From assembly GCA_027858855.1 (NCBI GenBank), contig JAQIBV010000063.1, forward strand, positions 20,315-84,314: DNA of 64,000 nt, given 5' to 3'. Of the stretch, positions 7,573 through 16,161 are shown piece after piece. The stretch is from Spirochaetota bacterium (GTDB lineage: Bacteria > Spirochaetota > UBA4802 > JAFGJZ01). The translations under genes were made by a program, and so were the position numbers. Each line of letters starts with the position of its first letter. The first letter of the stretch is position 1. The notes beneath the pieces are model-generated. The model searched no databases. It saw only the letters and a list, made by a program, of their open reading frames with translations, and was not told the DNA's origin.

Positions 7573-7780
7573 CGTCGCTATCCACGCTCATATCAACTTT
7601 AACATAATGGATATCCTCTTTTAAAAGAAGATTCAGAACATTAGGAACAATCTTCCAGTTCAAATCGGGTTCAGGATAATTTTTAATCTTATTAAGCCGC
7701 ATAACCGTCTGCATAGCAGCTTTGGTAAATTCAAACTTATTAATTTCAAGAGCATTCAATTTATCTAAGGGTATTATCAT
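7568..7780 (-). CDS. rpoZ: RNA polymerase omega subunit-like protein
   Basis: A 70-residue protein just after gmk, the usual rpoZ position (yicC-remA-gmk-rpoZ). The pattern IPLDKLNALEINKFEFTKAA followed by ARR-like MRLNKI and a second helix KIVPNVLNLLLKEDI parallels omega's N-x-FEL..AARRARQL and the KPTxIALREIxEGKI helix. Sequence identity is low, so the call depends largely on gene order. Its stop codon overlaps the out-of-frame TAATG at the miaA start. Confidence 0.6.
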   Translation of the reverse strand: MIIPLDKLNALEINKFEFTKAAMQTVMRLNKIKNYPEPDLNWKIVPNVLNLLLKEDIHYVKVDMSVDSDD

Positions 7781-7792
7781 TTTTTACCACCA

Positions 7793-8392
7793 TTAATTTT
7801 TAAGAATTTCTAAGCTGTTTCTCATCCTATCCATGCGCAATTGCTCTGCTTTGAGAATTGATTCAATGTCTCCGACAGCGTCTTCTACAACAGAATTGAT
7901 AACTGCATAATCAAAATTAGTACTACCTCTCATCTCTTCTAAAGAAGCTGCCAGGCGTACACGTATCTGCTGATCTGAATCAGTTTTTCGATTTCTAAGA
8001 CGGCTTTCAAGCACTTTAAGCGAAGGAGGAAGGATAAAGATAAATACTCCGTCCTGAATTTTTTCTCTAAGAATAGAGGCTCCTTGCACATCTATATCAA
8101 GTACGGGAATTCTGCCGGAGGCCTTTATTCTGTCAATCTCTTTTTTTCGGGTACCATAGTAGTGACCATGCACCTCGGCCCATTCAAGAAAGTCATCATT
8201 TTCGACGTCCTGCTTGAAAGTTTGTGAATCAGTGAAGTAATACTCACGTCCATTCTCTTCACCCGACCGCATAGCACGCGTAGTCGACGAAATAGCAAAA
8301 GCTAAATCGGAATTCTGGCGTAATAGATGGTTAATAATGGTCGATTTACCCGCACCGGAGGGGGCTGATATAATTACAGTAAAATTACTCAT
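7793..8392 (-). CDS. gmk: Guanylate kinase
   Basis: Phosphorylates GMP to GDP with ATP. The P-loop [11 protein letters not shown] (residues 9-19), the GMP-binding [19 protein letters not shown] block, the [14 protein letters not shown] segment and the VLDIDVQGA Walker B-like strand are all intact. Length (199 aa) is normal. Its start overlaps the remA stop by eight bases, supporting co-translation in the yicC-remA-gmk-rpoZ order known from Firmicutes. Confidence 0.97.
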   Translation of the reverse strand: MSNFTVIISAPSGAGKSTIINHLLRQNSDLAFAISSTTRAMRSGEENGREYYFTDSQTFKQDVENDDFLEWAEVHGHYYGTRKKEIDRIKASGRIPVLDIDVQGASILREKIQDGVFIFILPPSLKVLESRLRNRKTDSDQQIRVRLAASLEEMRGSTNFDYAVINSVVEDAVGDIESILKAEQLRMDRMRNSLEILKN

Positions 8393-8636
8393 CTTTCTCC
8401 TGATTCATTCTGTTGATCAAAGTTTCAGGCTGCATGCCAGACAATACAATGTGATTGCTATCCATTATAACAATTGAACGCGTTTTACGTCCATGAGTAG
8501 CATCAATAAGCATACGCATATCACGTGCCTCTTCACGAATGCGCTTGCCCGAAGCTGAAACCGGCGACACTATAGCAACAACCCGGTTTAGGGCTACCGC
8601 ATTACCAAAACCAATATTGATTAACTGATTTTTCAT
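8385..8636 (-). CDS. remA: RemA-like DUF370 regulator
   Basis: Homologue of Bacillus RemA (YlzA), a DNA-binding regulator of matrix genes; in most phyla its role is unknown. The 83-residue protein shows the conserved [20 protein letters not shown] start, the central [11 protein letters not shown] and the [14 protein letters not shown] strand. The start chosen (MKNQLINIG) is preceded by an in-frame ATG five codons upstream that overlaps yicC, which is less likely. Gene order with yicC and gmk is the same as in Bacillus. Confidence 0.88.
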   Translation of the reverse strand: MKNQLINIGFGNAVALNRVVAIVSPVSASGKRIREEARDMRMLIDATHGRKTRSIVIMDSNHIVLSGMQPETLINRMNQEKDE

Positions 8637-9499
8637 ACTACATTCCTGCACTGTTCCCGGATTTTGTCTATCAAATTCTTGACATCTACAACAGCATGCG
8701 CTACATCAGATCGGTTTGATTTCGAGGCGATAGTATTAATCTCGCGAAACATCTCCTGAGAGATAAAATCCAGTTTTTTACCAATTGCCTCATTCAGCGT
8801 ACATGTCTGCTTAAACTTTGCTATGTGATCTTTCAGGCGTGAAAGCTCTTCACTGATGTCAAGACGATCAGTAATAAGTGCAAATTCTGTATAGAGTCGC
8901 TGTGTATCCATATCTGCATTTACAAGTGATGAAACGCGATCTTTAAGTTTGTTAAACTGTTCTGCCGCACTGTTTTTTGTAAGCTTAGAAATATGAGAAA
9001 CATTTGAGACTATCGCTTTGAGTGATCCAAGAACATCACGCTCAATCGATTTCCCCTCCTGTTGACGCATTTTAACAGCACTCGCAAGAGCCTTATGAAG
9101 AGCTTTCTCAATTTTTTTCTGCGAATCTGAAGATAAAGAGGTTCTGCCCTTGGTTACCACTCCATCGAAAGAGAGAATTGTATCAAGACTGAACCTGCGA
9201 TCTTCAGGAAGAACTTTTTCGGCCGATGACAGCTGCTTAAAATAGCTCTTTATAAGATCACTATTTATCGAGATCTGACGGTCTTCACTCCAGTCAAAAA
9301 CATCAATACTTACCTCGACCTTCCCCCGGCTCATATACTCCTTTACAGCTGATGAATAAGTTGCCTCTTCATGCCGTAAAAATCGTGGTACATTAATATA
9401 AACTTCCAAAAATTTTGTGTTTAATGTTTTAACCTCAATCGAAAAAGAGAACTGAGAAGTTTTCCCTTCCAAAGAGGCATACCCTGTCATACTTTCCAT
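8633..9499 (-). CDS. yicC: YicC/YloC-family endoribonuclease
   Basis: Family members are RNases implicated in small-RNA turnover. The N-terminal SMTGYAS, the [19 protein letters not shown] block and the C-terminal [20 protein letters not shown] and [13 protein letters not shown] motifs are diagnostic. Length 288 aa is typical. The last bases overlap remA and the start overlaps the end of cheD by 13 bases, so chemotaxis and housekeeping genes are translationally linked here. Confidence 0.92.
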   Translation of the reverse strand: MESMTGYASLEGKTSQFSFSIEVKTLNTKFLEVYINVPRFLRHEEATYSSAVKEYMSRGKVEVSIDVFDWSEDRQISINSDLIKSYFKQLSSAEKVLPEDRRFSLDTILSFDGVVTKGRTSLSSDSQKKIEKALHKALASAVKMRQQEGKSIERDVLGSLKAIVSNVSHISKLTKNSAAEQFNKLKDRVSSLVNADMDTQRLYTEFALITDRLDISEELSRLKDHIAKFKQTCTLNEAIGKKLDFISQEMFREINTIASKSNRSDVAHAVVDVKNLIDKIREQCRNVV

Positions 9500-10020
9500 T
9501 TATCACCTTTCATCACGGATATTTCCGGTTTTATTTCATCGACTCGAACCCTTCCATTGCTCAGATCAAATGTGACAATTCTGGCACTATGCCCGCCACA
9601 GACATTTGAGAGAATAGGTATATCCAGTTCCGTTACAAGCCTTTTAACAGCACGAACATTGGAATTTCCAACATCAAAGAGTATCGGGCCACCGGGCCTT
9701 GAATACATGTTTGCTCCACCTGCAATTCGAGCAATGAGCCGATCTATTCGTGCTCCTTTTTTTTGAAGATCGGTAATCATCAAGGGAATCATGCGGTCTG
9801 CAAATCGTTCTTCAGTTCCGCTTGATTTAAAAAATTCCGGTAAAACTACATGCCCCATGCTACCTACATGAATAATAGGGTCATAGAGGGCGAGAGAGAC
9901 ACAGGATCCAAGTATAGTCCGCAGAATTGCAGGCGAAAATGCAGTCCTGTACTCACCTATGCCGACATCAATTTTCTTTATATTCACGGAGCCGCTGGTT
10001 TGGGACGTAAACGGGTGCAT
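9487..10020 (-). CDS. cheD: Chemoreceptor glutamine deamidase CheD
   Basis: Deamidates glutamines in chemoreceptors and in some systems is held by CheC. The catalytic Cys is in ILGSCVSLALYDP, the His in GSMGHVVLP and a Thr/Ser region in the later strand. The upstream ATG gives an unusually large overlap (about 50 bases) with cheR; an in-frame GTG at 9987-9985 would remove most of it, so the N-terminus is uncertain. A CheC-like domain is present within the fliN/Y protein of the same operon. Confidence 0.93.
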   Translation of the reverse strand: MHPFTSQTSGSVNIKKIDVGIGEYRTAFSPAILRTILGSCVSLALYDPIIHVGSMGHVVLPEFFKSSGTEERFADRMIPLMITDLQKKGARIDRLIARIAGGANMYSRPGGPILFDVGNSNVRAVKRLVTELDIPILSNVCGGHSARIVTFDLSNGRVRVDEIKPEISVMKGDKWKV

Positions 10021-10849
10021 CTTTGATTTTTACATAGGAAAAATCTTCTGAAATAGAATGCAGGGTTTCCGAATGACCAATAAAAAGAAAACCGGTCTCT
10101 TTGTTAATTGAACTGAAGAAATTGTTTACCAGTACCCTTTGATGCAGATTGTCAAAATAGATCATTACATTCCTGCAAAAAATAATATCAATATTCCTTG
10201 GAAAGGGATCTTTAAAAAGATTAACTCGACTGAAAGAGACATATTTTCGTAAATTATCCTTAACTGTATAGAGTATTTCCGAATCGGGAACTTTTGCAAA
10301 ATAACGATCCAACCGATCTTTGCTGACTTTTTCAATTCTTCTACCGGAATATACTCCCTTCTTCGCAAAGTCCAGTACCGAGTGAGCGATGTCGCTGGCA
10401 AGAATTTCGATTCGCCATCCGGGAAAGAGGGAAAGGCACTCATTGATGCAGATAGCGATTGTGTAGGCCTCCTCACCAGTAGAACATCCGGCACTCCAGA
10501 TGCGTAAGACTCTGTCCTGTTTTTTTGACGCTATTTCGGGCAGACAATTATTTATCAGTGCATCGAAATGACGCTCATTACGAAAAAAATAGGTCTCATT
10601 GGTAGAAACGACATCCAGAAGCTGTTCTATCTCGACCGATCTGTCCCTTTGATTATTTATATAATCAAAATATTCGGCAAAGGTTTCAAGCTCTAATAGT
10701 TGCAATCTTCTGCGTAATCTGTTGGAAAGAAGTGTAATCTTGGAATCTTTCATGAAAATTCCGCTCTCAGAATATATTAGATCCGCAAATTTCTTAAATT
10801 CATCCTGACTAAGACGCCGTATTGAATCAAAATCCATGAATCTCACCAT
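9968..10849 (-). CDS. cheR: Chemotaxis protein methyltransferase CheR
   Basis: Methylates glutamates on chemoreceptors using S-adenosylmethionine. The N-terminal helical domain is followed by the Rossmann domain with VLRIWSAGCSTGEEAYTIAI (SAM-binding), DIIFCRNVMIYFD and FLFIGHSETL. Length 293 is normal. The start overlaps the preceding 205-residue gene and its end overlaps cheD. Confidence 0.95.
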   Translation of the reverse strand: MVRFMDFDSIRRLSQDEFKKFADLIYSESGIFMKDSKITLLSNRLRRRLQLLELETFAEYFDYINNQRDRSVEIEQLLDVVSTNETYFFRNERHFDALINNCLPEIASKKQDRVLRIWSAGCSTGEEAYTIAICINECLSLFPGWRIEILASDIAHSVLDFAKKGVYSGRRIEKVSKDRLDRYFAKVPDSEILYTVKDNLRKYVSFSRVNLFKDPFPRNIDIIFCRNVMIYFDNLHQRVLVNNFFSSINKETGFLFIGHSETLHSISEDFSYVKIKDAPVYVPNQRLREYKEN

Positions 10850-11444
10850 TTTCGTTCAGTTCTATACCATTCAATTGCAGGATAAGAAGTACTTCGGGTA
10901 AAGTAACATCAGAAGCCTCTGAAATTATTTCAGGAGAAAATCCCTGACGATAGAGAGAGACAAAAGTCTCATGCTGGTTACCGCCTTCACGAAGCTGAGT
11001 CTCGGGGTCAGGCATCTCATCCTCAACCCGCCCCGGTTCAAGATCAAGATCATCATCCACAAGATAAGAGTGAGATGACTTATCGCTGTTCACTCCTGAA
11101 GTTTTCATCTCGCGCACAAGTGAATAATCTTCGGCGACGCTGACACCTATGTCAACGGAAGGAGTTTCTGGTTTAACCTGTGCAGCATCTATTGATCTTA
11201 TATCTATTGACTCGATAGAGCCACTAATTTTTAGAAGTTTTTTACACATCTTGATACGGTTTTCCAGCAGGGTGATGTTTCGCTCCGCGCTCTGGTTAAA
11301 CTCACGCATCATCTCTTCTATTTCGCGTTTATACTTCTGAATATGATAGTTTGTGGAAGACTTTTCCAGTTTTAATGTTAATACCAAGTATAAGATAACA
11401 CCTGTGAAGATATTTGTCAGAAGGATCATAAAAAAATTCAGCAT
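10827..11444 (-). CDS. Single-pass membrane protein with C-terminal HTH-like region
   Basis: One N-terminal transmembrane helix (about residues 4-24) is followed by a long coiled-coil-like segment (about 35-75), an acidic linker and a C-terminal FVSLYRQGFSPEIISEASDVTLPEVLLILQLNG that looks like a small helix-turn-helix. This layout resembles the DUF6115/DUF2802-type proteins encoded in flagellar loci, but I cannot confirm the family. It sits between cheR and the 108-residue gene in a tightly packed operon, which suggests a motility-related role. Confidence 0.6.
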   Translation of the reverse strand: MLNFFMILLTNIFTGVILYLVLTLKLEKSSTNYHIQKYKREIEEMMREFNQSAERNITLLENRIKMCKKLLKISGSIESIDIRSIDAAQVKPETPSVDIGVSVAEDYSLVREMKTSGVNSDKSSHSYLVDDDLDLEPGRVEDEMPDPETQLREGGNQHETFVSLYRQGFSPEIISEASDVTLPEVLLILQLNGIELNENGEIHGF

Positions 11445-11452
11445 AATTGGCC

Positions 11453-11779
11453 CTATCGTGTAAAATCTATATTATTTCCTAATGAAGGATCGTGTGGTTT
11501 TTCATCTGCATCGTCATCGTCATTGTTTTCACCGGCATGCTCTCGTTTCTGAGCATCACGCTTCTCACTATTTTCCCGTTCCTTTGCGCTTTGCATCCTG
11601 CTCTCATCACTCTCTTTATTAGAATCAAGCCGATCCTTGTGCCGGTTCGATGCCTCCTCTGATTGGTGATCAAGAAACTGGTGCTGATTAATGAGATTTT
11701 CTGTGCGAACTTGAGTCTGTTTGGCAACATCCTGCAAATGCCCCATATTTGCCTGAAGATCTATAGGAGAAACGGCCAT
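11453..11779 (-). CDS. Highly charged small protein of the flagellar operon
   Basis: 108 residues beginning MAVSPIDLQANMGHLQDVAK, then almost entirely polar and charged (Asp, Glu, Lys, Arg, Asn), ending in an Asp-rich run. No hydrophobic segment is present; it is predicted to be disordered or helical. It starts one base after fapA. The MAVSPIDLQ-x-N start is reminiscent of small proteins located beside fapA in spirochaete flagellar operons, but this is from memory and weak. Function unknown. Confidence 0.6.
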   Translation of the reverse strand: MAVSPIDLQANMGHLQDVAKQTQVRTENLINQHQFLDHQSEEASNRHKDRLDSNKESDESRMQSAKERENSEKRDAQKREHAGENNDDDDADEKPHDPSLGNNIDFTR

Positions 11780-13744
11780 TTAACGCCTCCTGCGTGAAGA
11801 TGATGCCATCGAGTCTATAGACTCGGGCTTTATGTAATTTGCAAAAACCCAGTCATTGTTTTTCATTGATATGCTGACATTTGAATAGGGATCCTGTACC
11901 GGTAAACGTTCATTTTTTATAATGATTTCTACCCCGGGATAGAGCTGTTTTTCGGCACACACAATTCCCTTATGCTCAATAACTTCAAGATACTGTTCAA
12001 GTTCCTCTTTTTCAAGGCTTATATCATCCCGACGTTTTGTAAGTTTCTGCTGCCGATCAACCATCATGTTAAGTTTTTCGTTCTGCTCTTCAGAAAGACG
12101 GGCACTTTTTTTACGGGAAGTCAGTGTCTTGACATCAAGCTCAAGTTTTTCAAGCTCTTCTTTCGTTGTGGTAAGCGAATTGTTGAGGTCATTCATCTGT
12201 TGTAAAATCTTGGGATTCATACCCACATAAATATAGGTCTTGGTATAAGAATCCGAACCGATCTGTTTAGCATTAACCTCATCCCCGGCACGAATTACAC
12301 CGCCGACAATCTGAGCGCGACGTCCATTACAGAATACGGTACCTCCTGCATCAACATGCGATTGCAGAAGCTCTTCTGTTACCACTACATTTTTTTCTGC
12401 TATAAGGTTAGCCCTGTTTACAAATTTTGCAAAAATGGAGCCGCTTGTAGTTTCAATACGACCTTCGTCCCTTCCGTTTATTCCCTGACGTATTACAATA
12501 TCACCTTCCGCCTCAATTACCGCTTTCTGAACAGAACCGCGTACCTCTACATTTCCGGAAGCCTTTACCGAAAACTCATCAAGAACATTACCCGTTATCA
12601 AAACAGACCCCATCATTACGATGTTTCCTGTAACGTTGTTCACATCGCCCTGTACAACAAGAACCTCATCAACACAGATCTTCTCACCCTTAAGGATCAC
12701 CTGACCATTACGTTCGGCAGTCAACTCTGTTGCATCATCCGACAGAATTGTACCCTCTCCATGCTTGATTGTTGTATCCTTTCCGGAATGAACAGGGATT
12801 ATATTGTTTTTAACAGTGCGCCCTTCAACTCCATTAGTGGCTGGACGCTTAACAGCCAGAAGTTGACCAACTACAACATTTTCAATCAGGTTCAGATCTT
12901 TAAAGTCTACAGAATCATCATCATTATCGAAAGAGATCTCTTTTTCGACACGAACCTTATACTCTACATAGGCATCAGTCCCATTCTTGGGCTGAACTCC
13001 CTTGGCAGCAACAAGAGGAGTACTGTAGTTCATTGATTCAAGATAGTTGTTAATGGCCTCTTCATCAATACCAAGCACGACTCCGGCACTCTTTAGAGCA
13101 TGAAGAACATCATCAAGTTCCATATGTCGCCCTGAATGGCGCGGGGGCTCAAAATGAGCGACAGCAAGCATCTCATTATCACTGACTTCAATATACATTG
13201 TACCGTCGTTTTCAATGGTAGGAACCCAGTCTCCTATTCTGACCGGTTTACCAGTTTGAGCAGATATAGTTTTTTTAACAAGATTTTCATCAAAATTCTT
13301 GATCTGTAACTGATCAATCCGCTGAGCAACATCGGAAACGGCTACCTTACGCCCACGTCCCTTTGGAGGGCGAACAGTAAACCAGATTCCGCTCTTGGTA
13401 ACACGAACAGAAAAAGTTCCCGGTGCATTAGGGTCAGAAACTTCACGAGTCAATTCGTCAGAAATATTACGAGACAGTTTCTGGTCAAGATCACTCAAGT
13501 CGTCAAATGCCGCCTGCTCATCAAGTGCACGAACATAGAGTTTGTAGGGATTTCTACCAAAACCGAATAGTCCAGAGCTTCCGCGTTGAACCACCTCGTA
13601 GTCGAGCATCGAAATATCGACATTCAACTCTTTCGCAGCAAGCTCGAGCCCCTGACGGATGGAATCGGCATAAACTTCAAGTTCATTTTCATCAGCAGAA
13701 CCTTCAGAACCGATTGTATGTAGCAGATCTTTTAATTGTGACAT
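11780..13744 (-). CDS. FapA/DUF342 family protein with N-terminal Jag-like domain
   Basis: 654 residues. The first 75 form a Jag-N-like module (LELAAKELNVDISMLDYEVV, then RGSSGLFGFGRNPYKLYV). The central region holds the DUF342 beta-helical repeats, with many short VxxxGDV/GNV steps (VVQGDVNNVTGNIVMMG, VLITGNVLDEF, VEVRGSVQKAVIEAEGDIVIRQ). A coiled coil (about 525-600) precedes a basic tail. FapA-type proteins are linked to flagellar or polarity control. It lies directly after fliA (stop and start two bases apart), the arrangement found in spirochaetes. Confidence 0.82.
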   Translation of the reverse strand: MSQLKDLLHTIGSEGSADENELEVYADSIRQGLELAAKELNVDISMLDYEVVQRGSSGLFGFGRNPYKLYVRALDEQAAFDDLSDLDQKLSRNISDELTREVSDPNAPGTFSVRVTKSGIWFTVRPPKGRGRKVAVSDVAQRIDQLQIKNFDENLVKKTISAQTGKPVRIGDWVPTIENDGTMYIEVSDNEMLAVAHFEPPRHSGRHMELDDVLHALKSAGVVLGIDEEAINNYLESMNYSTPLVAAKGVQPKNGTDAYVEYKVRVEKEISFDNDDDSVDFKDLNLIENVVVGQLLAVKRPATNGVEGRTVKNNIIPVHSGKDTTIKHGEGTILSDDATELTAERNGQVILKGEKICVDEVLVVQGDVNNVTGNIVMMGSVLITGNVLDEFSVKASGNVEVRGSVQKAVIEAEGDIVIRQGINGRDEGRIETTSGSIFAKFVNRANLIAEKNVVVTEELLQSHVDAGGTVFCNGRRAQIVGGVIRAGDEVNAKQIGSDSYTKTYIYVGMNPKILQQMNDLNNSLTTTKEELEKLELDVKTLTSRKKSARLSEEQNEKLNMMVDRQQKLTKRRDDISLEKEELEQYLEVIEHKGIVCAEKQLYPGVEIIIKNERLPVQDPYSNVSISMKNNDWVFANYIKPESIDSMASSSRRRR

Positions 13745-13745
13745 T

Positions 13746-14558
13746 TTATCCGACCAGATTTGACTTTATTCGTCCTAAACGACCGCGCAAACGCATAATT
13801 GCCTTTGTGTGAAGCTGAGAGATACGGCTTTCTGTAACGTCAAGAACCTGGCCAATCTCTTTGAGGGTAAGGTCTTCATAATAATAGAGAACTATGACCT
13901 TTTTTTCTTTATCGGGGAGTTTTTTTATAGCTTCAATTATATGCTCTTTTATCTCTTCTTTCTCAACAAGAACATCAGGATTCATGTTATCGGGTGCTTC
14001 GAGTGTCTCCATTATCGAAAGCTCATCATTATCGTCGCCAAGATACCAGATATCATTTAGCGAAACCATGGATGTACCGCTGACCTTGTTCAGTATTGAA
14101 TGGAACTCCTCTATAGAAATACCCAGTTCTTTTGATACCTCTTCATCCTCTACAGTGCGTCCAAGCTTGTTCTCAAGATCTGCAATGGTTGTTTCGATCT
14201 CTTTAGCTTTTTGACGAATGGATCGTGGAATCCAGTCGATTGAGCGGAGTTCATCGAAAATCGAACCGCGTATACGTGTCATAGCATATGTTTTGAATTT
14301 TATTCCACGGTCGGGATTATACTTGGTAATGGCATCCATGAGACCAAAAACACCATATGATACCAGATCATCGAATTCGATATTCTGAGGCATTCCCATC
14401 GCAACTTTACCAGCCACATATTTGACCAGGGGAGCATATTTTATAACAAAGAAGTCGCGAATTACCTGATCGTTACTTTTCGAAAAAGTCTGCCACAGAT
14501 CCTCCTCGTTCAGCGCTTCAAACTCTGCAATTTTCTTCTTGTTCATTACACCATCCAC
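13746..14558 (-). CDS. fliA: Sigma-28 factor FliA/WhiG
   Basis: Directs transcription of late flagellar and chemotaxis genes. Region 2 ([18 protein letters not shown], then [18 protein letters not shown]), region 3 and the region 4 helix-turn-helix ([21 protein letters not shown]) are complete. The N-terminus could begin at the ATG at 14558 or four codons later (MNKKK). Neither has a good Shine-Dalgarno, and the region before them is an unusual tandem 10-bp repeat array. Its partner flgM is at 1918. Confidence 0.96.
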   Translation of the reverse strand: MDGVMNKKKIAEFEALNEEDLWQTFSKSNDQVIRDFFVIKYAPLVKYVAGKVAMGMPQNIEFDDLVSYGVFGLMDAITKYNPDRGIKFKTYAMTRIRGSIFDELRSIDWIPRSIRQKAKEIETTIADLENKLGRTVEDEEVSKELGISIEEFHSILNKVSGTSMVSLNDIWYLGDDNDELSIMETLEAPDNMNPDVLVEKEEIKEHIIEAIKKLPDKEKKVIVLYYYEDLTLKEIGQVLDVTESRISQLHTKAIMRLRGRLGRIKSNLVG

Positions 14559-14570
14559 GATTATTTTTCG

Positions 14571-14650
14571 TCTCTACTCATCTTTACTCATCTTTACTCA
14601 TCATAGTTCATCTTTATTCATCTTTATTCATCTTTGCTCATCATAGTTCT
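14571..14650 (-). repeat. Tandem 10-bp repeat array before fliA
   Basis: Eight perfectly phased 10-bp units (consensus TCTTTAYTCA on the plus strand, GATGARTAAA-type on the coding strand) run from 14571 to 14650. Two units are the variant TCATAGTTCA, so there is a second period of 30-40 bp. The array covers the last codons and stop of the 166-residue gene and extends to 13 bases before the first fliA ATG. It supplies many ATGs and stop codons in three frames. Confidence 0.9.
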
Positions 14651-15124
14651 TATTGCTTCAGCCATAATCTTCGGTTCGTATTTGACGCCTTTCTCTTTAA
14701 GTATGTGACGCCCCATTGCACGATCCTTAATCCCAAGACTTTCGGACGTTGATGGAGCAAGGCCTGGATCGAATGCCCCCATACCGGATTCCGGTTCATC
14801 TTCGGTATGTTCTGCCGATTCGCCATCTTCTCTGTATGACTCACCACCCTGTTCCGGTTCAATTCCGGTATCAACAGCCTCAACATCGGTATCAAACGGA
14901 TCGGAAGAGTGATTAATCACATTATAAACTTCCGGAACAAAACGCTTCAAAATAGTCACAATAGCAAAACCGATACCCGCAAAAAAAAGAGCCAGTAAAA
15001 TCGTTCTGAAAACAACAATTCCTACAGATATACCGGAAAGAGCCCCTACCAGTGGCGACAAAAACAGCGCGATTCCTGAAAAAATCAGCGCGACCTTATA
15101 TTCAATTTTTCTCAAAATAAACAT
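14624..15124 (-). CDS. Small membrane protein of the flagellar operon
   Basis: 166 residues with two transmembrane helices near the N-terminus (about 11-40 and 42-65, GISVGIVVFRTILLALFFAGIGFAIV) and an acidic C-terminal tail of about 90 residues that ends MMSKDE inside the 10-bp repeat array. It lies between flhG and fliA, where spirochaetes also place a small uncharacterised membrane protein. I do not recognise a family. Its last codons are specified by the repeat, so repeat slippage would change its C-terminus. Confidence 0.65.
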   Translation of the reverse strand: MFILRKIEYKVALIFSGIALFLSPLVGALSGISVGIVVFRTILLALFFAGIGFAIVTILKRFVPEVYNVINHSSDPFDTDVEAVDTGIEPEQGGESYREDGESAEHTEDEPESGMGAFDPGLAPSTSESLGIKDRAMGRHILKEKGVKYEPKIMAEAIRTMMSKDE

Positions 15125-15270
15125 AAAATAGTTATGTCACCTTTAAAAAATAATTTTGAATGATACAAAAAAAATCAAGCCCTTTTTTCCTCGCGACACT
15201 CAAAAGGACAGAGTTTAGATCAAATCGGGAAAATAGAGATAAAACAGGGAAGAAATAGAGAATAAATTGA

Positions 15271-16143
15271 TCATTCAACTTCTTCTTCATCCACCTGAGT
15301 AAAAAGTTTTTTAAATAGTCCAGATATTCCACCACCTGTGTTATTTTCTGGTTCCCGCCCTGCAATCTTGTCAGCAATTATATTAACACAACCGGCTGCT
15401 CGTGACTTTGGATAACTGGATATAAAAGGCTTTTGATGTCTTACAGCCTTGGCTACAAAGGTATCTTCGAAAATAAAACCAAGATTTTCAACCTTAATAT
15501 TTAAAAACTGACTGGCTATGTTAATAATCCGGTCGGCAACTCTGCGTGCCTCTGAAACTGTCTGACAACGATTCACAATAAGGCGAATTGTCTTTTCGGT
15601 AGACTGTGAAGCTATAGATTTTATAATTCCGTAAGCGTCAGTTATCGCAGTCGGCTCTGGTGTTGTCACAACGATTATCTCATCAGCCGAAGTTACGAAG
15701 CTGAGAACATTCTGTGACACCCCCGCCCCTGTATCAACGATCAGATAGTCGTCATTCTCCATATCTCCCAACTGAGAGATAAATTTCAGACGGGTCTTCT
15801 CATCAAGATTTGCAAGCTGATGATATCCAGGAGCACCGGCAATAATCTTTATTCCCTCAGGAACCGAAACAATAATCTCGTTTAATCGCTTCTTTCCTTT
15901 TATTACATGGTACAGGTTATATTTAGGGATTATCCCCAGCACAACATTTACGTTTGCCAGCCCTAAATCGGCATCCAGCAGAGTTACACTACTTTTATCA
16001 CGCGCAAGGGCTATTGCAAGACTCACCGAAAAACTTGTTTTACCGACTCCCCCTTTCCCGCTGGTGACAGCAATTGTACGTGTTTTTTTTGTACTATCAT
16101 TTTTGGCTACAACAAGTTTTCTTAAATTAGACGCCTGATCCAC
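15271..16143 (-). CDS. flhG: Flagellar number regulator FlhG/YlxH (MinD-type ATPase)
   Basis: MinD/ParA-family ATPase that limits flagellar number with FlhF. The deviant Walker A SGKGGVGKTSFSVSLA (residues 28-43), DADLGLANVNV and the VDTGAG switch II are present. The C-terminal third has the VNRCQTVSEARRVADRI and the LGFIFED elements of the family. Length 290 is normal. The preceding 145 bases before the next gene contain nothing I recognise. Confidence 0.93.
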   Translation of the reverse strand: MDQASNLRKLVVAKNDSTKKTRTIAVTSGKGGVGKTSFSVSLAIALARDKSSVTLLDADLGLANVNVVLGIIPKYNLYHVIKGKKRLNEIIVSVPEGIKIIAGAPGYHQLANLDEKTRLKFISQLGDMENDDYLIVDTGAGVSQNVLSFVTSADEIIVVTTPEPTAITDAYGIIKSIASQSTEKTIRLIVNRCQTVSEARRVADRIINIASQFLNIKVENLGFIFEDTFVAKAVRHQKPFISSYPKSRAAGCVNIIADKIAGREPENNTGGGISGLFKKLFTQVDEEEVE

Positions 16144-16161
16144 TCTCTTTCTCCATCACGC

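Noticed and set aside
14571..14650. Array of 10-bp units as a replication origin (iterons)
   Set aside because: Units lie inside a gene end within a flagellar operon; no DnaA boxes or rep gene.
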